Shown: positions 16,433-26,667, numbered from the stretch's first letter. The stretch: DNA of 64,000 nt from Christiangramia crocea (GCF_022410465.1 NZ_JAJSON010000019.1:101205-165204), one strand, 5' to 3'. The notes: generated from the sequence alone by a model not told the origin. Numbers and translations: made by a program.

Positions 16433-18562
16433 TTATTCCTTTATTCTTTCCAAATCCAGTAAAAAAGCATACTCTTCAGCCACTTCTCTTAAAGCTTCAA
16501 AACGACCTGAAGCTCCGCCATGACCAGCGTCCATATTGGTATGGAGCAGCAGAATATTATCATCGGTTTTATACTCTCTAAGTTTAGCCACCCATTTAGC
16601 AGGTTCCCAGTATTGCACCTGAGAATCATGCAATCCAGTGGTGACCAGCATGTTTGGATAATTCTGCTTTTCCACATTGTCATAAGGTGAATAAGACATC
16701 ATATAGTCATAATATTCCTTATTATTAGGATTCCCCCATTCATCATACTCTCCAGTAGTAAGGGGAATACTATCATCTAACATTGTAGTTACCACATCCA
16801 CAAAAGGTACGGCGGCGATTACTCCGTTATAAAGATGTGGAGCCATATTTACCACTGCTCCCATCAGCAACCCCCCTGCAGAGCCACCCATTGCATAAAG
16901 ATGTTCAGAAGATGTGAACTTTTCTTCGATAAGGAATTCAGAGACATCTATAAAATCAGTAAAAGTATTCTTCTTTGTAAAAAGCTTCCCATCCTCATAC
17001 CATTCACGGCCAAGGTATTCTCCTCCCCGAATATGAGCAATGGCATAAATAAAGCCTCTATCAAGTAAACTCAATCTAACAGAAGAGAAATATGGATCTA
17101 TGGTAGAACCATAGGAACCATAGGCATATTGCAGTAAAGGATTACTACCGTCCAATTTCAGACCTTTCCGGTAAACCAGAGAAACAGGTATTTTGGTTCC
17201 ATCCTTTGCCGTAGCCCAAAGTCTTTGGGAAGTGTAATTATCCTTATCAAAATTGCCGCCAAGCACTTCCTGTTCTTTCAGGACCTTTCGTTCGCCGGTT
17301 TTCATGTTATATTCTATAACCGAGGTTGGCGTGGTCATACTGTTATAGTTGAACCTCAGCACATCGGTCTCAAAATCGGGATTAATAGCGGTATAGGCAG
17401 TATAGGTCTCATTATCGAAAGGGATATAATATTCTTCATCGGTATCCCACCGCAAGACCTTTATTTTATTGAGCCCGTTATTCCTTTCACTCACCACCAG
17501 GTAATCCTTGAATATATCAATATCCTCAAGCAAATAATCCTTACGATGAGGAATAACATCTTCCCAGTTCGTCATCCCTGTATTATCTACAGGGGTCTTC
17601 ATAAGTTTAAAATTGGTAGCACCGTCCTTATTGGTCACCACATAAAAATATCCATCAAAATGGGATATACTGTATTCCATCCCACGGATTCGCGGCTGGA
17701 AGATCCTGAATTCCTTTTCAGGAGTATTCGCCTCCAAAAAGCGATACTCGGTAGTTAAGGTACTATGAGAACCTATAATAATATATTCCCTGGATTTAGA
17801 TTTATATACATAGGTATTAAAAGTATCATCAGCTTCTTCATACACCAGTTGATCGTCGGCAGGATCTGTTCCCAAAATATGTTTATAGACCTGGAAAGAT
17901 CTGAGTGTCTGCGGATCTTTTTTAGTATAATAAAGAGTTTTGTTATCGTTAGCCCAGGTAGAGCCTCCGGTAGTGTTCTTGATCTCTTCATCGTAGATCT
18001 CCCCGGTTTCCAGATTCTTGATCCTTATGATATATTTTCTTCGGCTAAGAGTATCGGTTCCAAAAGCCACAAGTTTATTATCAGGACTTACATTAAGGCC
18101 TCCTAAACTATAATAATCATAGCCTTCAGCCATTTCATTCACATTGAACATGATCTCCTCTGCGGCTTCAAGCGTTCCTTTCTTTCTGGAGTATACCGGA
18201 TAGTCAAAACCTTTTTCAAATCTTGTAATATACCAGTAGCCATTCAGCTTATAAGGCACCGATTCGTCATCTTCTTTTATCCTGGCCTTCATTTCTTCGA
18301 ATAACTTATCCTGAAAATCCCTGGTATGAGCAGTCATTTGCTCATTATAGGAGTTTTCAGCTTCAAGATAAGCTGTCACCTCGGGATCTTCCCGCTGGTT
18401 CATCCAGAAATAATTATCGATCCGCACATCTCCATGCTTCTCGAGTTGTTTTGCAATTTTCTTTGCCCGGGGGGCTTGAATATCTTTTTTCAAATCGATC
18501 TTATTATTTTGGGCGGTTGCAAATGTAATGCATCCTAATAGAATACCTAATAGTCTTTTCAT
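16433..18562 (-). CDS. ptrB: Oligopeptidase B-type S9 family serine peptidase, exported
   Basis: A 709-residue prolyl-oligopeptidase-fold protein. It starts with a signal peptide (MKRLLGILLGCITFATAQ), so it acts in the periplasm, unlike the cytoplasmic E. coli enzyme. The seven-bladed propeller occupies about residues 70-420; the hydrolase domain has the nucleophile in MGGSAGGLLMG, the acid in TGLHDSQVQYWEP and the base in DAGHGGASGRFE. HIRGGEYLGREWYEDGK is a strong oligopeptidase B marker. It would cleave short peptides after Lys or Arg. It precedes the cysteine-synthase-like gene in the same direction by 75 bases. Confidence 0.93.
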   Translation of the reverse strand: MKRLLGILLGCITFATAQNNKIDLKKDIQAPRAKKIAKQLEKHGDVRIDNYFWMNQREDPEVTAYLEAENSYNEQMTAHTRDFQDKLFEEMKARIKEDDESVPYKLNGYWYITRFEKGFDYPVYSRKKGTLEAAEEIMFNVNEMAEGYDYYSLGGLNVSPDNKLVAFGTDTLSRRKYIIRIKNLETGEIYDEEIKNTTGGSTWANDNKTLYYTKKDPQTLRSFQVYKHILGTDPADDQLVYEEADDTFNTYVYKSKSREYIIIGSHSTLTTEYRFLEANTPEKEFRIFQPRIRGMEYSISHFDGYFYVVTNKDGATNFKLMKTPVDNTGMTNWEDVIPHRKDYLLEDIDIFKDYLVVSERNNGLNKIKVLRWDTDEEYYIPFDNETYTAYTAINPDFETDVLRFNYNSMTTPTSVIEYNMKTGERKVLKEQEVLGGNFDKDNYTSQRLWATAKDGTKIPVSLVYRKGLKLDGSNPLLQYAYGSYGSTIDPYFSSVRLSLLDRGFIYAIAHIRGGEYLGREWYEDGKLFTKKNTFTDFIDVSEFLIEEKFTSSEHLYAMGGSAGGLLMGAVVNMAPHLYNGVIAAVPFVDVVTTMLDDSIPLTTGEYDEWGNPNNKEYYDYMMSYSPYDNVEKQNYPNMLVTTGLHDSQVQYWEPAKWVAKLREYKTDDNILLLHTNMDAGHGGASGRFEALREVAEEYAFLLDLERIKE

Positions 18563-18625
18563 TTGGACTGATTTAATCCCCGTAATTTAGTAAATTTGAG
18601 ATCATAAAATTTAAATTTGAAAAAT

Positions 18626-18952
18626 ATGTTTGGAGATATGATGGGCATGATGAACAAACTGAAGGAAGCCCAGGAAAAAGTTGAAGCGACCAAGAAAAGA
18701 ATGGACAGTGTTCTTGTTGATGAGCAATCTAATGACGGCTTGCTTAATGTAACAATTACCGCCAACAGAACGATAAAGAATATATCGGTTGATGATGATT
18801 TACTAAAAGATAAAGAGCAATTAGAAGATTATCTGGTTTTGACACTGAATAAAGCCATAGAAAAGGCGACTAAAATCAATGAGGCTGAAGTTGCCGCTGC
18901 TGCCAAAGATGGGATGCCGGATATTCCCGGGATGAATGATATGCTGAAATAA
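18626..18952 (+). CDS. ybaB: YbaB/EbfC family nucleoid-associated protein
   Basis: A 108-residue protein: an N-terminal helical region with [20 protein letters not shown], a beta sheet with [22 protein letters not shown], and a C-terminal helix ending in [11 protein letters not shown]. It forms dimers that bind DNA and often co-occurs with recR, although recR is not here. The ATG at 18626 is chosen over an in-frame TTG at 18617 because it matches the family start. A TAAATTTG box at 18591-18598 lies 27 bases upstream. It is divergent from oligopeptidase B. Confidence 0.92.
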   Translation: MFGDMMGMMNKLKEAQEKVEATKKRMDSVLVDEQSNDGLLNVTITANRTIKNISVDDDLLKDKEQLEDYLVLTLNKAIEKATKINEAEVAAAAKDGMPDIPGMNDMLK

Positions 18953-19008
18953 GAAATGAGAAGTTAGACTTTATATCACTTTTTATTTCGTGTTATAATT
19001 TAAGTAAG

Positions 19009-19036
19009 AAAAAGCATGAGGTTTCTCATGCTTTTT
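19009..19036 (+). terminator. Intrinsic terminator after ybaB
   Basis: Perfect 12-bp stem aaaaagcatgag (19009-19020) with ctcatgcttttt (19025-19036), tetraloop gttt, T-run on the right. It can serve both ybaB and the convergent thioredoxin-fold gene. Confidence 0.92.
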
Positions 19037-19077
19037 TATTGTTTTATTTAACCTTCTTATCTCTCCCTTCTAATACT

Positions 19078-19593
19078 TTATGCCTCTCCCCTGGCAGGAT
19101 AATCATCTTTTATAATAAAGCTTATAGTTTTTAAAAGTTCATCGAATTTTGGCCTGGCAAAAGGCATGGACTGGATACTTGCCGAATAAAGGGTGTTATC
19201 CGGTCGAACCAGAAATAAGGCCGGTTCCAGAAAAACCTGAGGTTCTGATTCCTTTATAGCTTCTGAGACAAACAATCCCCATTTTCTGCCATCTTCAACA
19301 CTAAAGTCACAACCAATATGAAGTTTATCTATTTCCCATTCGTCAACCGTCTTCTCTGCGAGAACCTGTGAATTTGAACTTATACAAATAACGTTCACCC
19401 CTCTATCCCTAAAATCACTAATTTTCTCATTTAGTTCTTCCAGATATTTTTTACAAATTGGACAATGTATACCACGATAGAAAACGATCATGGTGAATGT
19501 TCCAGGATCGCTGTCTTTAATATTCCACTTCAATCCTTCGGTAGTGTTCACGATAAGCTCGGGAACTTTTTGCCCGGGTTTAAGATTTTTCAT
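19078..19593 (-). CDS. Peroxiredoxin-like thioredoxin-fold protein
   Basis: A 171-residue AhpC/TSA-type protein. The active site YRGIHCPICKKY gives Cys44 and Cys47 in a CxxC arrangement, unlike the single N-terminal peroxidatic cysteine of classical Prx, so this is the peroxiredoxin-like / AhpC-related group. A third cysteine lies in LHIGCDFSVED. No signal peptide, so cytoplasmic. The family is thought to reduce peroxides or act as a thiol oxidoreductase; the exact substrate is not known. It is followed on the minus strand by the ybaB terminator and is not in an operon. Confidence 0.86.
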   Translation of the reverse strand: MKNLKPGQKVPELIVNTTEGLKWNIKDSDPGTFTMIVFYRGIHCPICKKYLEELNEKISDFRDRGVNVICISSNSQVLAEKTVDEWEIDKLHIGCDFSVEDGRKWGLFVSEAIKESEPQVFLEPALFLVRPDNTLYSASIQSMPFARPKFDELLKTISFIIKDDYPARGEA

Positions 19594-19679
19594 GATATAA
19601 TTTTCCGAAAATTAATTCATTAACAATTTTAGGCTTATTAAACTCCTGCCAATATTTAGTTAAGGTTTTTTAATAAACT

Positions 19680-20708
19680 CTAGATAATAATCTTTCGAAG
19701 TGTTTCTAAAAACCTCTGATGCATTTCTTCGGTATAATCCAGATGTGTTACAATCCTTAATTTACCCTGACCCATATTACTTATACGAATATTACTGTCT
19801 GCCAGATGTTTCATAAATTCATCTTCCATCGATTCATTTTGAAGGTAGAAGATCACAATATTAGTTTCAACCGGTTCCACCTTTCCAACATAATTCTGCT
19901 CTTCTAATACTTCTGCGATCTCAGTTGCTCTTTCATGGTCCTTTGCAAGCCTTTCTACATGATGATCCAGCGCATAAACTCCCGCAGCTGCCATAAAACC
20001 TACCTGGCGCATTCCGCCACCCAGTACTTTACGTATGCGAATAGCATTTTTCATAATCCTGCTGTCACCAATTAGAACAGAACCCATAGGAGTTCCCAAA
20101 CCTTTAGAAAGACATACTGAAATGGTATCGAATATTTTACCGTAGTCTTTCGGACTTTCTCCTTTCTTCACCAAAGCATTAAACAGCCTGGCACCGTCCA
20201 GATGCAATCCCAGCTCGTGCTTATTACAAACCTCTCTGATCCTTTTCATTTCCTCCAGATCGTAACAGGCCCCACCACCTTTATTGGTAGTATTTTCAAG
20301 ACAGACTAATGTTGTTAGCGGACTATGATAAAAATCCGGCGGATTGATGCTCTCTTCTACCTGTTCTGCTGTTATCATCCCACGATCACCATCAACAAGT
20401 TTACAGGAAACGCCGCTATTAAATGAGACTCCTCCTCCTTCATAATTATAAACATGAGCCCATTTATCACAGATGAGCTGTTCCCCGGGTTGGGTATGAA
20501 GTTTTATTGCTGCCTGATTGGTCATGCTTCCGGTAGGAAAAAACAGGGCTTCATCTTTTCCGAACATATCAGCCAGTTTTCTCTCTAATTCATTAACCGT
20601 AGGATCTTCTTTATATACATCATCGCCAACTTCAGCAGTCATAATAGCCTGAAGCATTTCTTTTGTTGGGCGGGTGACCGTATCACTCCTTAGATCTATT
20701 TCTTTCAT
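19680..20708 (-). CDS. ltaE: Low-specificity threonine aldolase (beta-eliminating lyase family)
   Basis: A 342-residue PLP fold-type I enzyme that cleaves L-threonine or allo-threonine to glycine and acetaldehyde. It opens with IDLRSDTVTRPT, the classical start of the family, has FPTGSMTNQAA for phosphate binding, LHLDGARLFNA with the PLP Asp, and the Schiff-base Lys in VCLSKGLGTPMGS. Length is typical. It is a single gene with its own region upstream; the neighbours are unrelated. It would supply glycine. Confidence 0.94.
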   Translation of the reverse strand: MKEIDLRSDTVTRPTKEMLQAIMTAEVGDDVYKEDPTVNELERKLADMFGKDEALFFPTGSMTNQAAIKLHTQPGEQLICDKWAHVYNYEGGGVSFNSGVSCKLVDGDRGMITAEQVEESINPPDFYHSPLTTLVCLENTTNKGGGACYDLEEMKRIREVCNKHELGLHLDGARLFNALVKKGESPKDYGKIFDTISVCLSKGLGTPMGSVLIGDSRIMKNAIRIRKVLGGGMRQVGFMAAAGVYALDHHVERLAKDHERATEIAEVLEEQNYVGKVEPVETNIVIFYLQNESMEDEFMKHLADSNIRISNMGQGKLRIVTHLDYTEEMHQRFLETLRKIII

Positions 20709-20908
20709 GTTTGAATTTTCAAAATCTGAAGCTAAAGTAGGATTTCAACAGGCTATTTCCAATAATAAAATATTGAGTAGCCCCTGTCCAAAATTCTCAT
20801 TAATGAATATTTTTCAATGTTTTTATTCATTATCCACATAAACCACAAGTATTAGGTAATTTTTATAATTTTTTGATTGAAATATTCGTATTTTAAGAAA
20901 AAACATTA

Positions 20909-22378
20909 ATGAAAGAGCATTCAAAACCCACTTTTGAATCCTATAATCGGGACCCAAAACTTTATGATGAGATCTTTGACGAGAATGACAATGTCAGGAA
21001 TATCTACTCAACTCTTTTTGAGCTCTACAGTGAACATTCGGCAAAGGATTTCGCAAGGTTAAACAATAAGGCAAAGGCCTCCTTCTTTAACCAGGGTATT
21101 ACCTTTCAGGTTTATGGAGATCATGAAGTTAAGGAAAAGATATTTCCATTCGATCTCTTTCCCAGGATAATCGATCCTGGGGAATGGGAAGTAATAGAAA
21201 ATGGTGTTTTACAAAGAAGTAAAGCTCTTAATCATTTCCTGTGGGACCTTTATCACGACAAGAATATTATTAAGGATGGTATAGTACCTCTCGAACTTAT
21301 CAGCTCTTCAGCCAACTATCTTGACCAGATGAATGGATTTGATCCACCTGGCGGGATATACAATCATATTTCGGGAACCGATCTTATCAAACATTCAGAC
21401 GGCCAATATTATGTGCTGGAGGATAATATTCGATGCCCTTCAGGGGTAAGCTATGTGATTTGTAATCGTACAGCCCTGAAGAGAGCTCTTTTCGGTGTTT
21501 TCAACCATTATAAGACCCATACTGTAACCAATTACGCTGAGAATCTTTTGGATATTCTCGAAACTGTAAAACCCAAAGGAGTTGATATTCCCAATTGTGT
21601 GGTAATAACGCCCGGCATATATAATTCAGCCTATTATGAGCATTCTTACCTGGCCAAAGCAATGGGTGTTGAACTGGTTGAAGGTAGGGATCTTTTTGTA
21701 GAGAATGACTTTGTTTACATGAAGACCATTAACGGTCCGGAAAAAGTAGATGTTATCTACAGAAGGATCGATGATCAGTTCCTGGATCCTTTGGAATTCA
21801 AACCGGATTCAGCCCTTGGGGTTCCCGGACTTATGGCGGCCTATAAGCAGGGGAATGTTTGTCTTGTGAATGCTCCCGGAACCGGAGTTGCAGATGATAA
21901 GGCCGTTTATACCTATATGCCCGAGATCATAAGATATTATCTTGATGAAGAACCTATACTGAATAATGTCCCTACGTATCATTGCAGCCGTCCCGATGAA
22001 CTGAAATACGTTCTGGAGAACATCAGTCAACTTGTGATCAAACCTGTTGATGAAGCCGGAGGCTATGGTATTTCAATAGGAAACCGACTTACAAAAGAAG
22101 AAATTGAAGAGGTAAAAGAAACTGTAAAAGCGAGCCCACGTAAATATATTGCCCAACCTATAATGTCCCTTTCGGTGCACCCCACCTATATAGAGGAAAA
22201 TGAATCTTTTGAACCAAGACATGTAGACCTCAGAACCTTTACGCTGCTTGGTGACAATAAAGAATTCGTGCTCAAAGGCGGATTGACCCGGGTAGCATTA
22301 AGTAAAGGAAATCTAATCGTGAATTCATCTCAGGGTGGCGGTTCAAAAGACACCTGGGTATTAAAAAACAATCTATAA
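20909..22378 (+). CDS. Circularly permuted ATP-grasp protein (type 2)
   Basis: A 489-residue protein of the circularly permuted ATP-grasp group (former DUF404/DUF407). Characteristic are VLEDNIRCPSGVSYV, VELVEGRDLFVENDF, VDVIYRRIDDQFLDP and the ATP-binding VIKPVDEAGGYGISIG. These enzymes are predicted to form amide bonds in peptide or protein modification. It is the first of three tightly linked genes with an alpha-E protein (3 bases later) and a transglutaminase (42 bases later), a widespread conserved trio discussed in comparative genomics of amidoligases. The substrate is not known. A long AT-rich upstream stretch (20709-20908) holds the promoter but shows no clear consensus. Confidence 0.92.
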   Translation: MKEHSKPTFESYNRDPKLYDEIFDENDNVRNIYSTLFELYSEHSAKDFARLNNKAKASFFNQGITFQVYGDHEVKEKIFPFDLFPRIIDPGEWEVIENGVLQRSKALNHFLWDLYHDKNIIKDGIVPLELISSSANYLDQMNGFDPPGGIYNHISGTDLIKHSDGQYYVLEDNIRCPSGVSYVICNRTALKRALFGVFNHYKTHTVTNYAENLLDILETVKPKGVDIPNCVVITPGIYNSAYYEHSYLAKAMGVELVEGRDLFVENDFVYMKTINGPEKVDVIYRRIDDQFLDPLEFKPDSALGVPGLMAAYKQGNVCLVNAPGTGVADDKAVYTYMPEIIRYYLDEEPILNNVPTYHCSRPDELKYVLENISQLVIKPVDEAGGYGISIGNRLTKEEIEEVKETVKASPRKYIAQPIMSLSVHPTYIEENESFEPRHVDLRTFTLLGDNKEFVLKGGLTRVALSKGNLIVNSSQGGGSKDTWVLKNNL

Positions 22379-22381
22379 TTT

Positions 22382-23326
22382 ATGTTAGCAAGAGTAGCCA
22401 ACAATCTATTTTGGATGGGCAGATATATAGAGAGAGCTGAACATTTAGCCAGATATCTGAATGTAAATTATTTCTCCTCTCTGGACGCACCCAATGAGCT
22501 TTCACAAACCCGTCAGTTCGTATTGCAGTCTATGCTATTTATGGCAGATGATTTCAGCAGGACTGAAAATGAACTCGATGAGCAGGAAGTATTATATGAT
22601 ATTGGATTGAATCCGGATAAAGCTTATTCCATAATCAATTATGTAAAACTTGCCCGGGAAAACGCCAATAGTGCACGAGACCTTATCTCAACCGAACTAT
22701 ATGAGTCCATTAATAAATTCTACCATTTTGTACTGAACTATTCAGTTGATAATTTTACCCAGAGAGGCTTATATGACTTCACAGTTCAGGTAACCGAAAA
22801 TGTTTCGGTATTACGTGGAAAGATCAGAGGAACTCTCCTGCACGATGAGGTTTACGCGATCATAATGCTTGGGATTAACATCGAACGGGCCACCCAGATC
22901 ATACGTATTATTAACTCAAAATACAAGGACGCGGTTTTAGCTCAGGGAAGTTACGGAGATACATTAAAGAACAGTTATGAATGGACGACCTTGCTGAAGT
23001 GTGCAGAATCTTACGACATGATGCGAAGGTTTTACAGAAAAACGCCTACCAGCTTCACTACTCTTGAATTCCTTATCCTCAACCCGGATTGTCCGCGCTC
23101 GGTAATTAACAGCCTCAACCAGGTATGTGAACATATTAAAGTTTTAAGCCATGAGAAATATCCTTCCAAGACATCTTCTGAGTTTCTTATAGGAAAGATA
23201 AGAGCGAAATATCAGTTTAAAATCATTGAAGAAATCGAGAGTGATCTGCAAACCTTCATTCAGAATATTCTGGACGATCTCAATAATATAGGGGTGAAAT
23301 TAGAAAATGAATATTTTCATTATTAA
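22382..23326 (+). CDS. Alpha-E domain protein (DUF403)
   Basis: A 314-residue all-helical protein. The start MLARVANNLFWMGRYIERAEH is nearly invariant in alpha-E proteins, and IINSKYKD, RRFYRKTPTSF and LNPDCPRSVINSL are further family marks. It has no catalytic motif I recognise; alpha-E proteins are thought to work with the ATP-grasp enzyme encoded just upstream, perhaps as a scaffold or peptide carrier. Its ATG lies 3 bases past the previous stop, so the two are coupled. Confidence 0.92.
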   Translation: MLARVANNLFWMGRYIERAEHLARYLNVNYFSSLDAPNELSQTRQFVLQSMLFMADDFSRTENELDEQEVLYDIGLNPDKAYSIINYVKLARENANSARDLISTELYESINKFYHFVLNYSVDNFTQRGLYDFTVQVTENVSVLRGKIRGTLLHDEVYAIIMLGINIERATQIIRIINSKYKDAVLAQGSYGDTLKNSYEWTTLLKCAESYDMMRRFYRKTPTSFTTLEFLILNPDCPRSVINSLNQVCEHIKVLSHEKYPSKTSSEFLIGKIRAKYQFKIIEEIESDLQTFIQNILDDLNNIGVKLENEYFHY

Positions 23327-23368
23327 TTCACCAAAATCATCTTAATTTGCCTTTCTTAAATTTGAAAT

Positions 23369-24217
23369 ATGGACCTTGATTATCATATAAGGTATTCCGC
23401 TACAAACAAGTACGAAAACCAGGCTGACGGTGGGTTATGGCAATTTCTCATAATTCCTGAGAACAATGAATCACAGGAATTGATCACAGCTAGTTTTACA
23501 AATTCGCTCAAGATAAAGGTAGAAAATTCAATTAACGGATATAATTTCAAGACCTATCGCATTCGACCTACTCAGAGCTTCGAGATAGTTGAATTTAATG
23601 CTGACTTCCACCTTGTAAAAAAGGCTGAAAATATTTTTGAAAAGGTAGCCAATGTCTATGATAAAGAATATGAAGTCCTTAGATCCATAAGCTTCAAAGC
23701 TGAAAATGATATCTTCCTTAGAAACACTTTACTGACCACCTTGCAAAACCCGGTAGATTTCCAATTTGATGAATCAATATCAATTTTTGATAACCTTCAA
23801 AAACTGAATGCCTGGATACATAATGAATTCACCTTTAAAACCGATGTGACCGATATTGATACCGATCTAAACCATATTCTTGAAATTAAACAGGGAGTTT
23901 GTCAGGATTTTGCGCATCTGTTTATCGCGATCGCAAAGAACTTTGGAATTCCAACCCGTTATGTTTCTGGCTATCTACACCAGGGCAATGGTTACTTTGG
24001 GGATTCCCAGATGCATGCCTGGGTGGAATGCAATATTCCCGGTGCAGGCTGGATAGGTTTTGATCCTACCAACAACCTCCTTGCTGTTGAAAATCATATC
24101 AAGGTTGCCCACGGTAAGGATTATTCCGATTGCCCGCCAATTAAAGGAGTTGTTTATTCCTCAGGAAAGAACGAAACCGAATATACCGTACAGGTTCTGG
24201 CCCATCAACAGCAGTAA
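23369..24217 (+). CDS. Transglutaminase-like cysteine peptidase
   Basis: A 282-residue protein with an N-terminal beta domain (Bact_transglu_N, about residues 1-85) and a transglutaminase core. The triad is visible: Cys178 in KQGVCQDFAH, His216 in DSQMHAWVE and Asp232 in WIGFDPTNN. It lacks a signal peptide. In this operon setting it is predicted to cleave or transfer an isopeptide or peptide bond formed by the ATP-grasp partner. It ends 60 bases before the convergent metalloprotease, with no obvious terminator between them. Confidence 0.92.
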   Translation: MDLDYHIRYSATNKYENQADGGLWQFLIIPENNESQELITASFTNSLKIKVENSINGYNFKTYRIRPTQSFEIVEFNADFHLVKKAENIFEKVANVYDKEYEVLRSISFKAENDIFLRNTLLTTLQNPVDFQFDESISIFDNLQKLNAWIHNEFTFKTDVTDIDTDLNHILEIKQGVCQDFAHLFIAIAKNFGIPTRYVSGYLHQGNGYFGDSQMHAWVECNIPGAGWIGFDPTNNLLAVENHIKVAHGKDYSDCPPIKGVVYSSGKNETEYTVQVLAHQQQ

Positions 24218-24276
24218 TTTTTCCCTGTTACAATCCTCTGAGTGAGAACGAACAAAATGTGCTCAAAAAAGGCTAA

Positions 24277-26667
24277 TTAATAGCTTCCAATTGGTGAACC
24301 GTCCGGAATCTTTGGAACATTAATGTCAAGCTTGAATTCTTCGGGTTCTTCTCTGAATCGCTTGATATGCCTATACATTTCTGCTGAAACCGCATCCTTT
24401 CGTGTTCTGAGCCAGTTTGCCAGTTCATCGATCTTCTGATTGGCTACAGACCTTACCAGCGGAGTGGATTTATCATTAACAGCCAGGTTCAGCAAATGTT
24501 TGAACACTACAAAATTGATGGTGTTCTGAACACTTTTCAGGTATTCATCTTTTTTATCATTTTTAATGGTCTGTGATATGGTCTCATCAAGCACATAATC
24601 CAGCCCGGGAAGTTTCCTGTCTAAAGCATGCTGCTGTACCAGCCTTTCTGCTCTTGCCGGATGAAACAATAAAGCAAGGGTCATATCGCCAGCAGTTGCA
24701 GGTGCGCCAAGCGCATCAAAGGCAACATCAGTATTACTTTTAAAAGATTCTCGGTCTCTTGAATATCCAAAGGCTCGTGGTGGAAATAACTTCAGTTTGT
24801 CTACTGGAATTGCCAGTTCTTCAGCCGATAATGTTTTCAGGATGCTTTCAAGTGCTTTTTTCTGAAGCTTCTCATCCAGGTGCTCTACTATATTCTCCCC
24901 TCCTCCTTTTACCGCATAATTGTATTCAAGCCCCCCAATCATTTTAACAGCAGCTTCGGTTTGATAGCGATGAAAGAAATACAGAGGGACAAATACATCT
25001 TCCAGGACAGAATAAGGCTCATTAGTCCTGATATTATCTTCAGAAAAATTCTCTGTCGCTTTTTTCCTGATTTTTAAAACTCTTTCAAGTTCATCGGCTG
25101 CATCCCTTCCATTATCCCAAAGATGGGCAAAAGCATGGGCTCCTCCGGTTGCTCTGGCATCGGAATCTGTAATAAATTTAAGGCCTTCTAGCTGCGCATC
25201 CTCAAGAACCGAATTAAGGTATTCTCTTTCCTCCATTCCTTCAGGCACATCACTATAACTGTATTTCACGGTCACCTTATCCCACTCTCCTATACCTGTG
25301 TCATAGGCATTCGCAAATTCAATTTCGCTATTATTAAGTTCGAATTGAGGATGCGGATAATCCATCACAGAAGCTCTGTCATTAGTACTGGCTGCGAAAT
25401 TATGAGTAAAGCCAATTGTATGACCTACTTCGTGAGCAGAAAGCTGGCGGATCCTGGCCAGGGCCAGCTCCATCATGGGATCGTGGTTATCATCGCTGTT
25501 TCCGAAAGGTTTGTTCATCATCGCCTGGGCGATCATAAAATCCTGTCTTATCCTTAAACTCCCCAGGCTTACATGGCCCTTAATGATCTCTCCTGTTCTT
25601 GGGTCAACCACACTGGCACCATAGCTCCAACCCCGGGTAGATCTGTGTACCCATTGTATCACATTGTATCTTACGTCCAGTGGATCAGCACCTTCAGGCA
25701 GCATTTTCACCTGAAAAGCATCTTTGTATCCAATCTCCTCATAGGCCTCATTCCACCATCTGGCTCCTTCCAAAAGGGCTGAGCGTACCGGCTCAGGTGT
25801 TCCCGGATCAAGGTAATAGATAATCGGCTCCACAGCTTCGCTTATTTCAGCATCAGGATCCTTCTTCTCAAGCCGGTGCCTAATAGCGTAACGCTTTTTG
25901 ATAGGCTCGTAGACCGGAGATGCGTAATCCATATATGAAATGAAAATTGCCCCGCTCCTGGGGTCAAAAATTCTCTTTTTATAATTATCATCAGGAAGCT
26001 TTACAAAGGAATGATGCTGAACCACACTAATATTTTTTGCATCCGGCACCACTGAATTAACCGTCCGGCTTTTCGGTTCTCCTTCAAAAGTAAGTAAGGC
26101 CTCGAATTCCACGTTTTCGGGAAAGGCCTTAGTTCTTTCTAACGACAGCGCACTTTTTGATTTGTCAAGTTTATAGTTCCCGTAATCGCCTTTTTTCAGT
26201 TTATCGGTCACCCCATGGGTGTCCTGCATTAAAAAAGGAGTAAAATCAATGATATACTTACCATCCTTTTCTTCCTTGATCTCAAAACCAAAAATGACAG
26301 ATTTAGCAAAGGCTTCAGCCACACTTTGCTTTTCGGCTTCATTATCAGTAATAGCCCTGTAATTCTGATTCGGCTGAACCAGTAATAATTTATTCCCGGC
26401 TTTCTGAAATTTAACTACTCTTTCGCCACCCAGCTGGCCACGGTCCAGGCCAATATCATTGGAGCCCACACCAGAAGTGAGAAAATGAGTATAAAGGAAT
26501 TCGGTATTCAGGGTATCCACTTCAAGATATATCTCATCTTCTTTCTCGTTATAGTGGAAATTGAAGTATCCTTCATAAGTTTTTAGATTTTCTTTTTTCT
26601 CGAGGAATTGAGCCTTCATAGCGAATGAAATACTGAAGGCCAGAACAATACAGGTAATTCTATACAT
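24277..26667 (-). CDS. Exported zinc metalloprotease (DUF5117/DUF5118 family)
   Basis: A 796-residue protein with a signal peptide (first 20 residues, ending MKAQ). The zinc site HEVGHTIGFTHN (His412, Glu413, His416, His422) follows the extended HExxHxxGxxH pattern, and ASVMDYPHP downstream supplies the Met-turn region, so it is metzincin-like. The N-terminal half carries the DUF5118/5117 regions with IGLDRGQLGGERVVKF and FDPRSGAIFISYMDYASP. The family is abundant in Bacteroidota and is presumed periplasmic or outer-membrane associated. Substrate not known. It is divergent from prfB. Confidence 0.9.
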   Translation of the reverse strand: MYRITCIVLAFSISFAMKAQFLEKKENLKTYEGYFNFHYNEKEDEIYLEVDTLNTEFLYTHFLTSGVGSNDIGLDRGQLGGERVVKFQKAGNKLLLVQPNQNYRAITDNEAEKQSVAEAFAKSVIFGFEIKEEKDGKYIIDFTPFLMQDTHGVTDKLKKGDYGNYKLDKSKSALSLERTKAFPENVEFEALLTFEGEPKSRTVNSVVPDAKNISVVQHHSFVKLPDDNYKKRIFDPRSGAIFISYMDYASPVYEPIKKRYAIRHRLEKKDPDAEISEAVEPIIYYLDPGTPEPVRSALLEGARWWNEAYEEIGYKDAFQVKMLPEGADPLDVRYNVIQWVHRSTRGWSYGASVVDPRTGEIIKGHVSLGSLRIRQDFMIAQAMMNKPFGNSDDNHDPMMELALARIRQLSAHEVGHTIGFTHNFAASTNDRASVMDYPHPQFELNNSEIEFANAYDTGIGEWDKVTVKYSYSDVPEGMEEREYLNSVLEDAQLEGLKFITDSDARATGGAHAFAHLWDNGRDAADELERVLKIRKKATENFSEDNIRTNEPYSVLEDVFVPLYFFHRYQTEAAVKMIGGLEYNYAVKGGGENIVEHLDEKLQKKALESILKTLSAEELAIPVDKLKLFPPRAFGYSRDRESFKSNTDVAFDALGAPATAGDMTLALLFHPARAERLVQQHALDRKLPGLDYVLDETISQTIKNDKKDEYLKSVQNTINFVVFKHLLNLAVNDKSTPLVRSVANQKIDELANWLRTRKDAVSAEMYRHIKRFREEPEEFKLDINVPKIPDGSPIGSY

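Noticed and set aside
17225..17758. 177-codon plus-strand frame opposite oligopeptidase B
   Set aside because: Shadow of the conserved propeller domain on the minus strand; no start context and no recognisable fold.
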